From: Fervidicoccaceae archaeon
GTDB lineage: Archaea; Thermoproteota; Thermoprotei_A; Sulfolobales; Fervidicoccaceae
Reading direction: 5' to 3'
Length of the DNA: 64,000 bases
Assembly: GCA_038734945.1 (NCBI GenBank)
Contig: JAVYOA010000001.1
Coordinates: 124,001 to 188,000, forward strand
Below, piece by piece: positions 41,846 through 50,454 of this stretch (position 1 is its first letter; each line of letters begins with the position of its first letter). The notes beneath the pieces are model-generated. The model was not told where the DNA came from, searched no databases, and worked only from the letters and a program-made list of their open reading frames with translations. The position numbers and the translations under genes are program-made.

Positions 41846-41857
41846 GGGGAATTCCCC
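41846..41857. promoter_or_regulatory. GGGGAATTCCCC palindrome upstream of fprA
   Basis: This is a perfect 12-bp palindrome extended by AT/AT to ATGGGGAATTCCCCCAT. It is located just upstream of a TATA-like TAATATT for fprA. It could be an operator for fprA or for the divergent livK. Confidence 0.35.
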
Positions 41858-41909
41858 CATTTATTCATTGTCTTTATCAGCGACAATCGTTATTTTTGAT
41901 TGAAAAAGA

Positions 41910-41920
41910 TTAAATATATG
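41910..41920 (+). promoter_or_regulatory. liv operon TATA box
   Basis: TTAAATATATG at 41910-41920 predicts transcription from about 41940. AGGTGG (41963-41968) is the SD for ATG 41977. Confidence 0.5.
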
Positions 41921-41976
41921 GTTTAGTTTACAGAACTATTGAATATTCTAACCCACAAAAGTAGGTGGATTTTCTA

Positions 41977-43338
41977 ATGGGAGGTGGAAAAAGAACCCTA
42001 TCTTCTGCAGCAGTAGCAACAATAGCAATAATAATCGTGATCCTTGCAGTAATCGGAATATACTTGGCCACAAGGGGAGGAGCGCCTACAACCACTACGG
42101 TTTCTCCAACAACAACTCCTCTAACAAACACGACAGCGCCTCCAAAGCAAATATACATAGGTCTCGTTGAGCCCCTAACAGGAAGCTATGCTGTCTTTGG
42201 TCAAGAGGCGCAGCAGGCTGCCCAGCTGATAGTTGACATAATAAACAACGAGCTGGGCGGGATAAAATCCATGGGAGGAGCAAAGCTCGTACTTGTGACT
42301 GAGGATGCTGGAGGGACGCCTGAGAGTGCGAGGCTAGCAGCCCAGAAGCTCATATCAACGTACCATGTTCCCATAATGCTGGGCGCATATGTTTCCAGAT
42401 TCACTTCTGCCATGGCAGCCGTGACCGAGCAGAACAAAGTCATACTAGTGACCGATGCTCTTGTGGACTCACTAACCCAGCAGGGATGGCAGTACATATT
42501 CAGAGTAGCTCCAAAGGCCAGCGCCCATGGTAAGGCAGCAGTGGACTTTGTTCTAGATATGGCAAAGAAAACAAATACAACAATTAAGACAGCGGTAGTT
42601 CTCAACGAGGACTCTATTTTCGGAACAACTGTAGCTAATGGAGCAGTCCTGGAGCTCGTGTCAAACGGAATAGAGGTGGTTTCTCACATAACATATCCAT
42701 ATGACATTTCCGATGTAACTCCAATCATCAACCAAATCAAGCAGCTCAATGCAGACATTCTCATATCTGTTCCATATTTCAACGATGGGGTCCTTCTTGC
42801 CAAGGCCATTCAGGCAGCAGGCCTCAAGTTCGCCTTCATAGCGGGCGCCGGAGCATGTGGATACACAGATCCCGATTCGATAAAGGCAGCAGGAAACGCT
42901 GTGCTCTACTACACTAACACATACAGCTACAACCCCGCTCGCCCCACTCAATGGAACCAGAAAGTTGTATCAATGTTCGAGCAGAGATATGGAAAGCTTC
43001 CAACAGAGGGGGCAGGAATAATCTTCTACTCTCTCCTGACAGTATATGAAGCTCTCGAGAAGGCAGGAAAGATGTTTCCCAACGACCCCCTTAATCCAGA
43101 CAATTTGAGAGCTGCATTCATGAGCCTTGACCTCAATGACACAAACAGCATAGCAGCCCAGCTTTATCCATCTGGGCACATAAAGTTCTCTCCTGATGGA
43201 GATAACCTGTATCCGCAGACGGCAATTCTGCAGGTTCAGCTGGTCAGCGGCAATCTAACTCCAGTTGTTGTGTGGCCAGAGGCTCAGCCAGGATTCTCAG
43301 CAATCTTTCCAAGGCCTGGCTGGGCTCCATCCAAATGA
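41977..43338 (+). CDS. livK: branched-chain amino acid ABC transporter substrate-binding protein
   Basis: The 453-residue protein (ATG 41977; GTG 41965 is also possible) has a membrane anchor (about 10-31) and a Thr/Pro-rich linker. A type I periplasmic binding fold follows, starting KQIYIGLVEPLTGSYAVFGQEA. The family is LivK/Peripla_BP_6, for leucine, isoleucine, valine or related ligands. It is first of livKHMGF. The 35-bp gap to livH is A/T-rich and contains AAGGAGG, its SD. Confidence 0.92.
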   Translation: MGGGKRTLSSAAVATIAIIIVILAVIGIYLATRGGAPTTTTVSPTTTPLTNTTAPPKQIYIGLVEPLTGSYAVFGQEAQQAAQLIVDIINNELGGIKSMGGAKLVLVTEDAGGTPESARLAAQKLISTYHVPIMLGAYVSRFTSAMAAVTEQNKVILVTDALVDSLTQQGWQYIFRVAPKASAHGKAAVDFVLDMAKKTNTTIKTAVVLNEDSIFGTTVANGAVLELVSNGIEVVSHITYPYDISDVTPIINQIKQLNADILISVPYFNDGVLLAKAIQAAGLKFAFIAGAGACGYTDPDSIKAAGNAVLYYTNTYSYNPARPTQWNQKVVSMFEQRYGKLPTEGAGIIFYSLLTVYEALEKAGKMFPNDPLNPDNLRAAFMSLDLNDTNSIAAQLYPSGHIKFSPDGDNLYPQTAILQVQLVSGNLTPVVVWPEAQPGFSAIFPRPGWAPSK

Positions 43339-43373
43339 TTTTTTTAAAAAAATAAAAAAGGAGGCTCATCACA

Positions 43374-44243
43374 ATGATCTCCCCAACTCTAGTGCTGCAG
43401 AACACGGTAGACGGAATATTCCTAGGCCTCTTCTACTCCCTCGTTGCAATTGGGTTGGCGCTCATTTTCGGGGTAATGGACATAATAAACTTCGCTCATG
43501 GAGACCTCCTCATGCTAGCCGCATATTTTGCCTGGCTGGGCTCTGTCGACCTCTCAACCGATCCATCGATAACAGCTTTACTCCTAGTTCCCACATTCTT
43601 CATCCTTGGCATTGGGCTTTACTACGGCTTGATACAGCCGGTAATTGGCAAGGAACCCCTCATACAGATAGCTGTAACAGTTGGCTTTGGGCTCATATTG
43701 CAGAACATTGCATTGGCAACATTCAAGGCAGAACCAAAGGCGGTGCCTTACTCAATATTTAACTTCAGCTATTCAATTGGGCCTCTAACGCTCTATGCAT
43801 CAAAGCTCTTCATAGCTGCAGTGAGCCTCGCAACTCTCTTGGCTCTTCACCTTTTTTTGAATAGGACACATCTTGGACTTGCCATGAGATCCATAGCAGA
43901 TAACAGAGAGATAGCACAGCTGATGGGAATAAACGTGAAGAAACTCTATGCCCTCACGTTTGGACTGGGAACATCTCTCATAGCCCTCTCGGCCTCTCTC
44001 TGGATGACCTTTGGCCAGGTGCAACCATACCTGGGAACGTCTTTCAGCTTGATTTCCTGGGTAATAGTTGCTCTGGGAGGTCTAGGAGGGGTCGTAGGAG
44101 TGCTGTACTCAGGAATTATAGTAGGACTAGCCGAATCTTTAGGAGGGCTTTTGCTCACTCCCTCAGCCAGGATGGCAGTTGTCTATGTTGTCTTCTTCCT
44201 CGTCCTCTGGTTCAAGCCAAGAGGCCTGTTTGGAAGGAGGTAG
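43374..44243 (+). CDS. livH: branched-chain amino acid ABC permease LivH
   Basis: The 289-residue permease has the LivH hallmarks DGIFLGLFYSLVAIGLALIFGVMDIINFAHGD in the first two helices and an inner repeat ending SWVIVALGGLGGVVGVLYSGIIVGLAES. About eight membrane segments are present. It pairs with LivM encoded 5 bp downstream. Confidence 0.94.
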   Translation: MISPTLVLQNTVDGIFLGLFYSLVAIGLALIFGVMDIINFAHGDLLMLAAYFAWLGSVDLSTDPSITALLLVPTFFILGIGLYYGLIQPVIGKEPLIQIAVTVGFGLILQNIALATFKAEPKAVPYSIFNFSYSIGPLTLYASKLFIAAVSLATLLALHLFLNRTHLGLAMRSIADNREIAQLMGINVKKLYALTFGLGTSLIALSASLWMTFGQVQPYLGTSFSLISWVIVALGGLGGVVGVLYSGIIVGLAESLGGLLLTPSARMAVVYVVFFLVLWFKPRGLFGRR

Positions 44244-44248
44244 GAAGC

Positions 44249-45241
44249 ATGCATCTTAGGCTCCCCCTTCCAAAAAGCATTTTATTGGAGACAGCCCTCC
44301 TAGCTCTATTCCTAGCAGCTATATCAGCTCTTCTCATTGGTAATGCCTACTACACTCTACTCGCCGCAACAGTAGTTCTATTTTCCTCCATGGTGGTAGC
44401 ATGGAACGTAATAGGAGGCTATGCTGGGCAGCTGGATCTGGGAGCATATGCATACATGGGATTCGGAGGGATAATCACTGCTGAGCTATGGATAAAAACC
44501 GGCTTACCACCAATAATTGGAATCTTCGTAGGTGGTGCTGCCTCATCCCTTCTCGCCGTATTGATAGGAATACCAACGTTCAGGTTTGGAATAAAGGAGG
44601 TATGGTATGCTCTCTTGACAGCAGCTCTGGTGGTAATATTCAACAATATTGCCAGGCTTCTCATGGGTCCCTTTGACTACTATCTTCCGTCTGACAGCGG
44701 GCTGCTCTACCTGAAATTCAACAACTATGAGCTCATGTATGCAATATCCTCGGCTTTCCTGCTAGCCGCCTTCCTCATAAACTTTCTAATAGAGAGGTCA
44801 AAGGTGGGCTACTATCTCAGGGCAATAAGGGAAGATGAGCTGGCCGCCGAGATGATTGGAATAGACACAAGAAGATACAAGCTCTATGCACTCATGATAT
44901 ATTCGTTCCTCCTTGGAACAATGGGCTATATATACATAGTCTTGGCTGCCAGCTTTTCCTATAGAATTTTCGACAGCAGCGCTTCTCTTAGCATAGCGAT
45001 TATGGGGATCATTGGGGGACTGGGAAGCGTGGAGGGAGCAATAGCGTCATCCATGATCCTCAGATCCCTAGGAGAATACTTCAGAAGTAGCTTCGGCTCA
45101 ACCTTTCCAGGACTGGATCTCCTTCTCTATGGAACGGTTCTCATACTCATGGGAATATTCCAACCGGAGGGTCTGGTAAGTATGTTCAATCTAATTAAGA
45201 GGAAATTGGGTGTGATGACAAATGAGCGAGATCATCCTTGA
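44249..45241 (+). CDS. livM: branched-chain amino acid ABC permease LivM
   Basis: The 330-residue protein has about nine to ten membrane segments. The LivM signature GGYAGQLDLGAYAYMGFGGII is near residue 50, and the cytoplasmic loop YLRAIREDELAAEMIGIDTRRYKLYAL contacts the ATPases. It overlaps livG by 20 bp. Confidence 0.94.
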   Translation: MHLRLPLPKSILLETALLALFLAAISALLIGNAYYTLLAATVVLFSSMVVAWNVIGGYAGQLDLGAYAYMGFGGIITAELWIKTGLPPIIGIFVGGAASSLLAVLIGIPTFRFGIKEVWYALLTAALVVIFNNIARLLMGPFDYYLPSDSGLLYLKFNNYELMYAISSAFLLAAFLINFLIERSKVGYYLRAIREDELAAEMIGIDTRRYKLYALMIYSFLLGTMGYIYIVLAASFSYRIFDSSASLSIAIMGIIGGLGSVEGAIASSMILRSLGEYFRSSFGSTFPGLDLLLYGTVLILMGIFQPEGLVSMFNLIKRKLGVMTNERDHP

Positions 45242-45953
45242 AACTAGAAATCTAGTGAAGAGATTCGGAGGGATCACAGCTGTCAACAAGGTGAACTTCT
45301 TGGTGAAAAGAGGAGAAATAGTTGGGCTTATAGGCCCGAACGGAGCAGGAAAGACAACACTATTCAACTGCATCACCGGGACGCTCCGTCCAGATGGAGG
45401 GAGCATACTCTTTGAGGGAAGGAACATAGCAGGGCTCCTCTCCCATAAAATAGCTAAGCTGGGAATAGCAAGGACCTGGCAAATTGTCAGACCATTCAGA
45501 AAGATGACTGTTCTAGATGCGATAACAGTTGGAGCGCTGCTGAGGCATAATGACATAGAAGTAGCCAGGGAGAAAGCGAAGGAAAGCGCGCTATTCCTTG
45601 GACTGCCGGAGAGCATACTTGAGAGAAGGGGGGATGAAATAACTCTAATGCAGCACAAGCTGGTGGACATGGCGAGGGCCCTAGCAACAGAACCTAAGCT
45701 TCTACTTATAGACGAAGTTGGCTCTGGGCTCAGGCCTGGAGAGCTGAGCTCTATGATTGAAACAATTCAGAGAATTAACAGAGAGAAAAACATAACCCTT
45801 GTCGTTGTGGAGCACATAATGAGGCTTGTCATGAGCATTAGCAAGAGAATCGTTGTAATGCATGAGGGAAGAATCATAGCAGATGGAAAGCCAGAGGAGA
45901 TCTCCAACGATCCCCAAGTTATTCAGGCCTATCTTGGAACAAAGCCTGTATAG
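45222..45953 (+). CDS. livG: branched-chain amino acid ABC ATPase LivG
   Basis: The 243-residue ATPase has Walker A GPNGAGKTT (about 38-46). Its signature region ERRGDEITLMQHKLVDMARALA lacks the canonical LSGGQ (it reads LMQHK), and Walker B is LLLIDEVGSGLRPGE. The LivG-type Q-loop insert follows Walker A. The degenerate signature is unusual; in heterodimeric ABC pairs one partner is often defective, so LivF may carry the active site. Confidence 0.9.
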   Translation: MSEIILETRNLVKRFGGITAVNKVNFLVKRGEIVGLIGPNGAGKTTLFNCITGTLRPDGGSILFEGRNIAGLLSHKIAKLGIARTWQIVRPFRKMTVLDAITVGALLRHNDIEVAREKAKESALFLGLPESILERRGDEITLMQHKLVDMARALATEPKLLLIDEVGSGLRPGELSSMIETIQRINREKNITLVVVEHIMRLVMSISKRIVVMHEGRIIADGKPEEISNDPQVIQAYLGTKPV

Positions 45954-45964
45954 AGAGTGAGAGA

Positions 45965-46681
45965 ATGAATGAGGGATTAGCGCTATCAAATGTTTCAGCA
46001 GGATATGGAGATTTCATCATACTACATTCAGTATCCATGGAAGTTCCTACTGGAAAGATAACCGTCTTGGTCGGTCCAAATGGGGCAGGAAAGACAACAA
46101 CTCTCAAGACAATAATGGGCATCTCCCGACTCAGAGAAGGAAGCATAACTTTCGATGGAAACGACATAACTAGGTTGCCAACACATAGGAGGGTTGAGCT
46201 TGGCATAACTCTGGTTCCCGAAGGAAGAGGGCTCTTCTCCTCTTTGACCGTTAAGGAGAACCTCCTAATAGGTGCTTACACAAGGAGAGCTAGAGAGAAA
46301 ATCCAGGACACAATGGAGATGGTCTTTTCTATATTTCCAAAGCTCAAAGAGAGGCTGGATCAGAGGGCTGGAACCCTGTCTGGAGGAGAGGCGCAGATGC
46401 TGGCTATAGCCAGAGGGCTAATGAGCATGCCAAGAGTCCTCCTGCTCGATGAACCTAGCCAGGGGCTTGCCCCCCTCATAGTCATGGAGCTTTTCCGGAC
46501 AATAGCAAGACTTAACGAGGAGTTCAAGCTAACCATATTCCTTGTAGAGCAGCACGTTAAAGAATCTCTTGAACTTGCTGAAATGGCATATGTAATGGAG
46601 CAAGGCTCCATTGTAATGAGAGGGAAGGGAAGCGAGATCTTAGAGGATCCCTCTCTTAGAAAGGCCTACCTTGTTTATTAA
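45965..46681 (+). CDS. livF: branched-chain amino acid ABC ATPase LivF
   Basis: The 238-residue ATPase has Walker A GPNGAGKTT (about 37-45), the LivF segment ITLVPEGRGLFSSLTVKENL, signature LSGGEAQML and Walker B LLLDEPSQGLAP. It is the last gene of the liv operon and is followed by a hairpin plus T-run. Confidence 0.94.
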   Translation: MNEGLALSNVSAGYGDFIILHSVSMEVPTGKITVLVGPNGAGKTTTLKTIMGISRLREGSITFDGNDITRLPTHRRVELGITLVPEGRGLFSSLTVKENLLIGAYTRRAREKIQDTMEMVFSIFPKLKERLDQRAGTLSGGEAQMLAIARGLMSMPRVLLLDEPSQGLAPLIVMELFRTIARLNEEFKLTIFLVEQHVKESLELAEMAYVMEQGSIVMRGKGSEILEDPSLRKAYLVY

Positions 46682-46691
46682 TAGCAAAAAC

Positions 46692-46722
46692 AACGCTCTA
46701 AACTTCTTGGAGCGATTTTTAA
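46692..46722 (+). terminator. terminator hairpin after the liv operon
   Basis: CGCTC (46695-46699) pairs with GAGCG across an 11-base loop (TAAACTTCTTG), followed by ATTTTT. It lies about 15 bases after the livF stop. Confidence 0.5.
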
Positions 46723-46779
46723 AAAATTAATAACAAACTGAGCTCTATGCTTTTATATTGGAAAGAAGAAAATCACAGT

Positions 46780-47754
46780 TCACTGTTTTTTATCTGGAAC
46801 TATCTTGGTTCCGCTCTTTTCCTCAAGTATCTCCTTCAGTTTGTACAGATGCCCTATATAGGCAGCCTTTCCTGTTCTCTCCGCAAACCTCACAGCGGCC
46901 TTTACCTTTGGCCCCATGCTTCCTGAGCCAAACACACCTTGCTCAAGTAGCTTCTTTGCCTCACTCACTGTTAGCTCTCTAAGAAGCTTCTGATCGGGCT
47001 TCCCAAAGTTCAGGTAAGCCCCCTCAACATCAGTGAGAATGACGAATATGTCTCCACCGACAACCGATGCCAGGAGCTGTGCACCAAGGTCCTTATCTAT
47101 GACAGCTTCCCTTCCATAAACTCTGCCCTTCTCATCCTTGACAACAGGAATGCCCCCACCTCCGCTTGCAATGACTATGAAGTCGTTTTCGTAGAGGAGC
47201 TTTATGGCATCCTTCTCGATATTATCAACTACATCTGGAGATGGAACAACCCTCCTGTAACCGCCTCTGGGATCCGCCTTCATAGCCCATCCCCTCTCTT
47301 CCCTCAATTTCTCAACCACGGCCGCGTCATAATAGTACGGTCCTATGTACTTGGTTGGGTTGTTCCAAGCAGGATCGTCCTTCTTGACCTCAACCTGATT
47401 GATGATTGTAACCACTCTATACCTATGATCCAAGTTCTCTTCTATCAGAACATTTTGTATAGCCTGCTGTAGCATGTACCCTATCCATCCCTGCGTCATT
47501 GCTCCAGCTATGTCCATGGAGAGCGGAGGGATCTTGTCCTTGAGTGCTTCCATCCATTCCAAGACATTTCCAACCTGTGGACCATTTCCATGGGTCACTA
47601 CTACCTTGTAGCCGCTCTTGACCAGATCAACTATTTGCCTTGCAGCAGCATACACGTTCTTCCATTGCTCCTCAACAGTTCCCTTCTCGTTCTTCTGAAG
47701 GAAAGCGTTTCCTCCTAGGGCTATAACAACCAGCTTTTTCCTACTATCATCCAA
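46780..47754 (-). CDS. arcC: carbamate kinase
   Basis: The 324-residue amino-acid-kinase-fold enzyme has VIALGGNAFLQKNEKG at the N-terminus, VVTHGNGPQVGN (about 53-64), IASGGGGIPVV and VIDKDLGAQLLA. In archaeal fermentation it makes ATP from carbamoyl phosphate, or makes carbamoyl phosphate from ammonia and bicarbonate. It stands alone here, without arginine deiminase or ornithine carbamoyltransferase genes. Confidence 0.96.
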   Translation of the reverse strand: MDDSRKKLVVIALGGNAFLQKNEKGTVEEQWKNVYAAARQIVDLVKSGYKVVVTHGNGPQVGNVLEWMEALKDKIPPLSMDIAGAMTQGWIGYMLQQAIQNVLIEENLDHRYRVVTIINQVEVKKDDPAWNNPTKYIGPYYYDAAVVEKLREERGWAMKADPRGGYRRVVPSPDVVDNIEKDAIKLLYENDFIVIASGGGGIPVVKDEKGRVYGREAVIDKDLGAQLLASVVGGDIFVILTDVEGAYLNFGKPDQKLLRELTVSEAKKLLEQGVFGSGSMGPKVKAAVRFAERTGKAAYIGHLYKLKEILEEKSGTKIVPDKKQ

Positions 47755-47850
47755 ACCATCTCACCTTTCATGCTTCTGATTCAAGTGCGAACTCTATTAA
47801 AAGAGATATGGAGACATTTTTTAATTTTTCTTCTAATAAATCTATATCTT

Positions 47851-48198
47851 TTATCTTCTTTCCAAAGAATAATAATATTCATAGAGGCTTTCCAGCTCTT
47901 CCTCGCTCTTTCCCTTCATCCAATCAACCAGAATTTCTCTGTCCTCGGGATGCTTGGCGAAGTAGTATATTGAAAAGCTGCATACAGGCTCAATTTTTAG
48001 CCCTCTCCTTCTTGCATCCTCAATAGCTGCCTTAACTAACATCTCACCTAAACCCCTCCCCCTGAACTGAGGAGGGGTGTATGTGTGAAGAAGCCTCATA
48101 ATTCTAAGCTCTTCAATGACTTCAAACTTGAGTAGAGCCCTTTTTCCGTTTGGCAGTTCTATGTAGAACTCAGAGTCGTTCAGCTTTACGCTCTCCAA
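47851..48198 (-). CDS. GNAT-fold acetyltransferase (YidJ/Gcn5-related small type)
   Basis: The 115-residue compact acetyltransferase has the acetyl-CoA pyrophosphate loop QFRGRGLGEMLVKAAIEDARRRGL (about 43-66) and the CSFSIYYFAKHPE ending of the short PF14542-type family. The start is TTG 48198 behind GGTGAT. The substrate is unknown; it may act on small amines or protein termini. It is read in the same direction as arcC, ~95 bp apart. Confidence 0.85.
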   Translation of the reverse strand: MESVKLNDSEFYIELPNGKRALLKFEVIEELRIMRLLHTYTPPQFRGRGLGEMLVKAAIEDARRRGLKIEPVCSFSIYYFAKHPEDREILVDWMKGKSEEELESLYEYYYSLERR

Positions 48199-48244
48199 TG
48201 CAAATCACCAAATTCCAAGAGTTTTTCATGCGGATAAAAAGATT

Positions 48245-48391
48245 CTATAAATATTTCTCATCCCAGCCATCATTTTTTATTTCGGTGATCCCTCCCTCCA
48301 CCTTCAAAAGCCCCAGCTCTTCAGATATATCCCCCAAGAGATCTGAACCCTGATGAGGTATGGATAGATGTGAAGCATGTGGGGGAACCAT
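48245..48391 (-). CDS. possible small protein overlapping the tfb-like gene start
   Basis: An open frame of 48 residues from ATG 48391 reads in its C-terminal 30 residues like real protein: GSDLLGDISEELGLLKVEGG then ITEIKNDGWDEKYL. The N-terminal ~14 residues lie antisense to the zinc-ribbon gene, and a shorter start is possible. No clear SD is seen. It lies 46 bp upstream of the GNAT gene on the same strand, so it could be cotranscribed with it. Alternatively it is a gene remnant. Confidence 0.38.
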   Translation of the reverse strand: MVPPHASHLSIPHQGSDLLGDISEELGLLKVEGGITEIKNDGWDEKYL

Positions 48392-48953
48392 TGTATGGGA
48401 CTACAGGACAGGGGATATCATATGCTCATCATGCGGGCTCGTAATAGGAAGGATATATGAGCATGAAGAGGAAAGGAGCGGTGATAAAAAAGCAGAAGAA
48501 ACTTGCGGTAAAAAGCAGCAATCATATCCAAAATCATTCAGGCTATATCTCAAGATAAGCAGGAGGAAGCCAAGGGATCTTCTGATAGATGAGGAGCGCT
48601 TTAGAGCATTTCTGAAGGATGGAAAGGCCATTAGGGTTTTTGCACACCCCAAAGATGCCTATCTAAGAAAAATGCTGGAGAAAAACGAGAGTCTCAGAGA
48701 AATCTATGAAGGCTACGTGGAGAAGAATCCCAAGCTCTCGTGCCGCACAATGAGGGCAAAGGTTGCATCCGCGATGATCCTTCAGCTTTACTTCTCTGGA
48801 AGGAAAATTAGGGGAGAGGACATATCCAGGATAGCAAGAGAGACTGGAGTGAGCAAATGGCACGCAGCCAAGCTCATTGATATTCTTGGAAGGTATTATC
48901 CTCCTCTTTCATCTGGACAGAGAAGCAGGATTCATCGACGATCCTCACCCTGA
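48360..48953 (+). CDS. mini TFB-like protein: TFIIB zinc ribbon plus one cyclin-like repeat
   Basis: The 197-residue protein begins with a TFIIB-type zinc ribbon (C4, C7, C22, C25 in CEACG and ICSSCGLVIG). A linker with basic clusters follows, and near the C-terminus a segment resembling one cyclin-fold repeat (RAKVASAMILQLYFSGRKIR, then GEDISRIARETGVSKWHAAK). Normal archaeal TFB is ~300 residues with two cyclin repeats and a B-finger, so this is a reduced paralogue. It may modulate transcription. Its last ~80 bp overlap the convergent tgtA gene. Confidence 0.78.
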   Translation: MDRCEACGGTIVWDYRTGDIICSSCGLVIGRIYEHEEERSGDKKAEETCGKKQQSYPKSFRLYLKISRRKPRDLLIDEERFRAFLKDGKAIRVFAHPKDAYLRKMLEKNESLREIYEGYVEKNPKLSCRTMRAKVASAMILQLYFSGRKIRGEDISRIARETGVSKWHAAKLIDILGRYYPPLSSGQRSRIHRRSSP

Positions 48954-50430
48954 CCCCAATTTTTTTGAGCACCGTATCTTTCAGAGCCTGCAGGAGAGCC
49001 TCATGTTCCCTGCATATTCTCATTTCAATTTCTTCATACATTTGGCCAAACTTCTCCAGGAACTCAGTTATATCTCTTGCTATCTTTATCTGCTCTGCCT
49101 CTCCTATAGCCTTCTGGTACACGCCCTGTCCTATTGGATAAATTCCAGAGATTTCAGCAGGAACTGCTCCAATGGCAGGGGCGTAGTAAACCAAGTATTC
49201 TTCTCCCCTGCTTCTAGCATCTGGAATTCTGAAATATATTGGAACTATTGCTAGCTTTCTGAAGAGGCCGGGAGGTTTATACTCCTCTGCAATGAACTTT
49301 CTCATCCTTGCAATTCTAGGATTCTTCCTGCTATCATCCTCAAAAATAAACGTGCTCTTTCCGCCCCCCTTAGTTGATGGTGTATACAGCTCCATCCAGG
49401 AAGAGTGATTTTCCTCAATACGCCTCAGAAGGGATAGAAGGCTGGGGTGCCCCCTTGACATAGAAATCAAGAGCTCCCATAGCCTCCCCTCCTTTATTGC
49501 TTCCTTTGTTTCGTTTATTATCCTTCTCACAACGAGGAGGTTGTGCTTTGCCAGAAGGCGCGTTCTCTCTTCCTTTTTCATTTCCCTCAGCTCAGCTGGC
49601 GTATACTTGGAGCAGATAGGACAGGAGCAGGGAAAATAGCTCAATCTCTCCAGCCTCATGGTGCCATGCTCGGTCATGTACCTTCCATCTCTGGCAAACA
49701 ATATATAGGAGGCCGAATCAAATAGATCGATTCCCATTGCGACTGCAAAAGGAATTATCATTGGATGCCCTGCCCCAAACAAATGCAGCGGCTTTTTAGC
49801 AGGTATTTGGGACCTTGCTGCTCTTATCATATCTATGAGTGCCTCATATTGGTACCTCTCCATGAATCTGGTGGGACTTCCGAGCGCATATATATCGAAA
49901 TCAAGCTCCGCCGATTCTCTGGCGCTTTTCTCAACGAGATCCAGAAACAGCCCCCCTTGGATTGGAAGAACCCAAAGTCTTTTTCCTCTATCTATCAGCT
50001 CCGCTGCTTCCTTTGCTCTTCTAAGGGTTTCATTCACCGTCCACTCTGCATACTCTCTATTCAGAGAATCTCCCGTGGGAACATCCAATATAACAGCAAT
50101 ATCAGAGTCAAGCATTTTCTCTATTTCAATAATCTCCCTATTGCTCACTTCAACTTCTCCGTACTGGAGGAGCTGATAAGCTCCTGAATCTGTCATAACC
50201 AGAATATCCCTGGAAGCCAGAAGATCGTGAATTCTTCCCCTCCAGCCCCTCTTGTAGGCTAAATAGGCATTGGTTATAACTCCTCTGAAGCCTAGATCCT
50301 TTATCTCCTCAACCGAAAGCTCCTGTCTAACAGGGTCAACTACTGGAAAAAGATAGGGGGTCTCAATGGAGCTCCCCCTCGCCTCGAGCCTTCCAATTCT
50401 CCCGGCCAGATCCCTATCAAGTATCTTCAT
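48874..50430 (-). CDS. tgtA: archaeosine tRNA-guanine transglycosylase, without PUA domain
   Basis: The 518-residue protein has the TGT barrel (about 1-340): catalytic/recognition VMTDSGAYQLLQYGEV (about 78-93), LDVPTG, IQGGLFLD, and the zinc site FPCSCPICSKYTPAE followed by a His. A C-terminal region (about 350-510) has the archaeal C1-type domain (ELYTPSTKGGGKSTFIFEDD). It inserts preQ0 at G15 of tRNAs. The C2 and PUA domains of full-length archaeal TGT are missing; the protein at 61849-62346 looks like that missing part. Confidence 0.93.
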   Translation of the reverse strand: MKILDRDLAGRIGRLEARGSSIETPYLFPVVDPVRQELSVEEIKDLGFRGVITNAYLAYKRGWRGRIHDLLASRDILVMTDSGAYQLLQYGEVEVSNREIIEIEKMLDSDIAVILDVPTGDSLNREYAEWTVNETLRRAKEAAELIDRGKRLWVLPIQGGLFLDLVEKSARESAELDFDIYALGSPTRFMERYQYEALIDMIRAARSQIPAKKPLHLFGAGHPMIIPFAVAMGIDLFDSASYILFARDGRYMTEHGTMRLERLSYFPCSCPICSKYTPAELREMKKEERTRLLAKHNLLVVRRIINETKEAIKEGRLWELLISMSRGHPSLLSLLRRIEENHSSWMELYTPSTKGGGKSTFIFEDDSRKNPRIARMRKFIAEEYKPPGLFRKLAIVPIYFRIPDARSRGEEYLVYYAPAIGAVPAEISGIYPIGQGVYQKAIGEAEQIKIARDITEFLEKFGQMYEEIEMRICREHEALLQALKDTVLKKIGVRVRIVDESCFSVQMKEEDNTFQEYQ

Positions 50431-50454
50431 TGATTCAATACCTTTCTATCCTTC

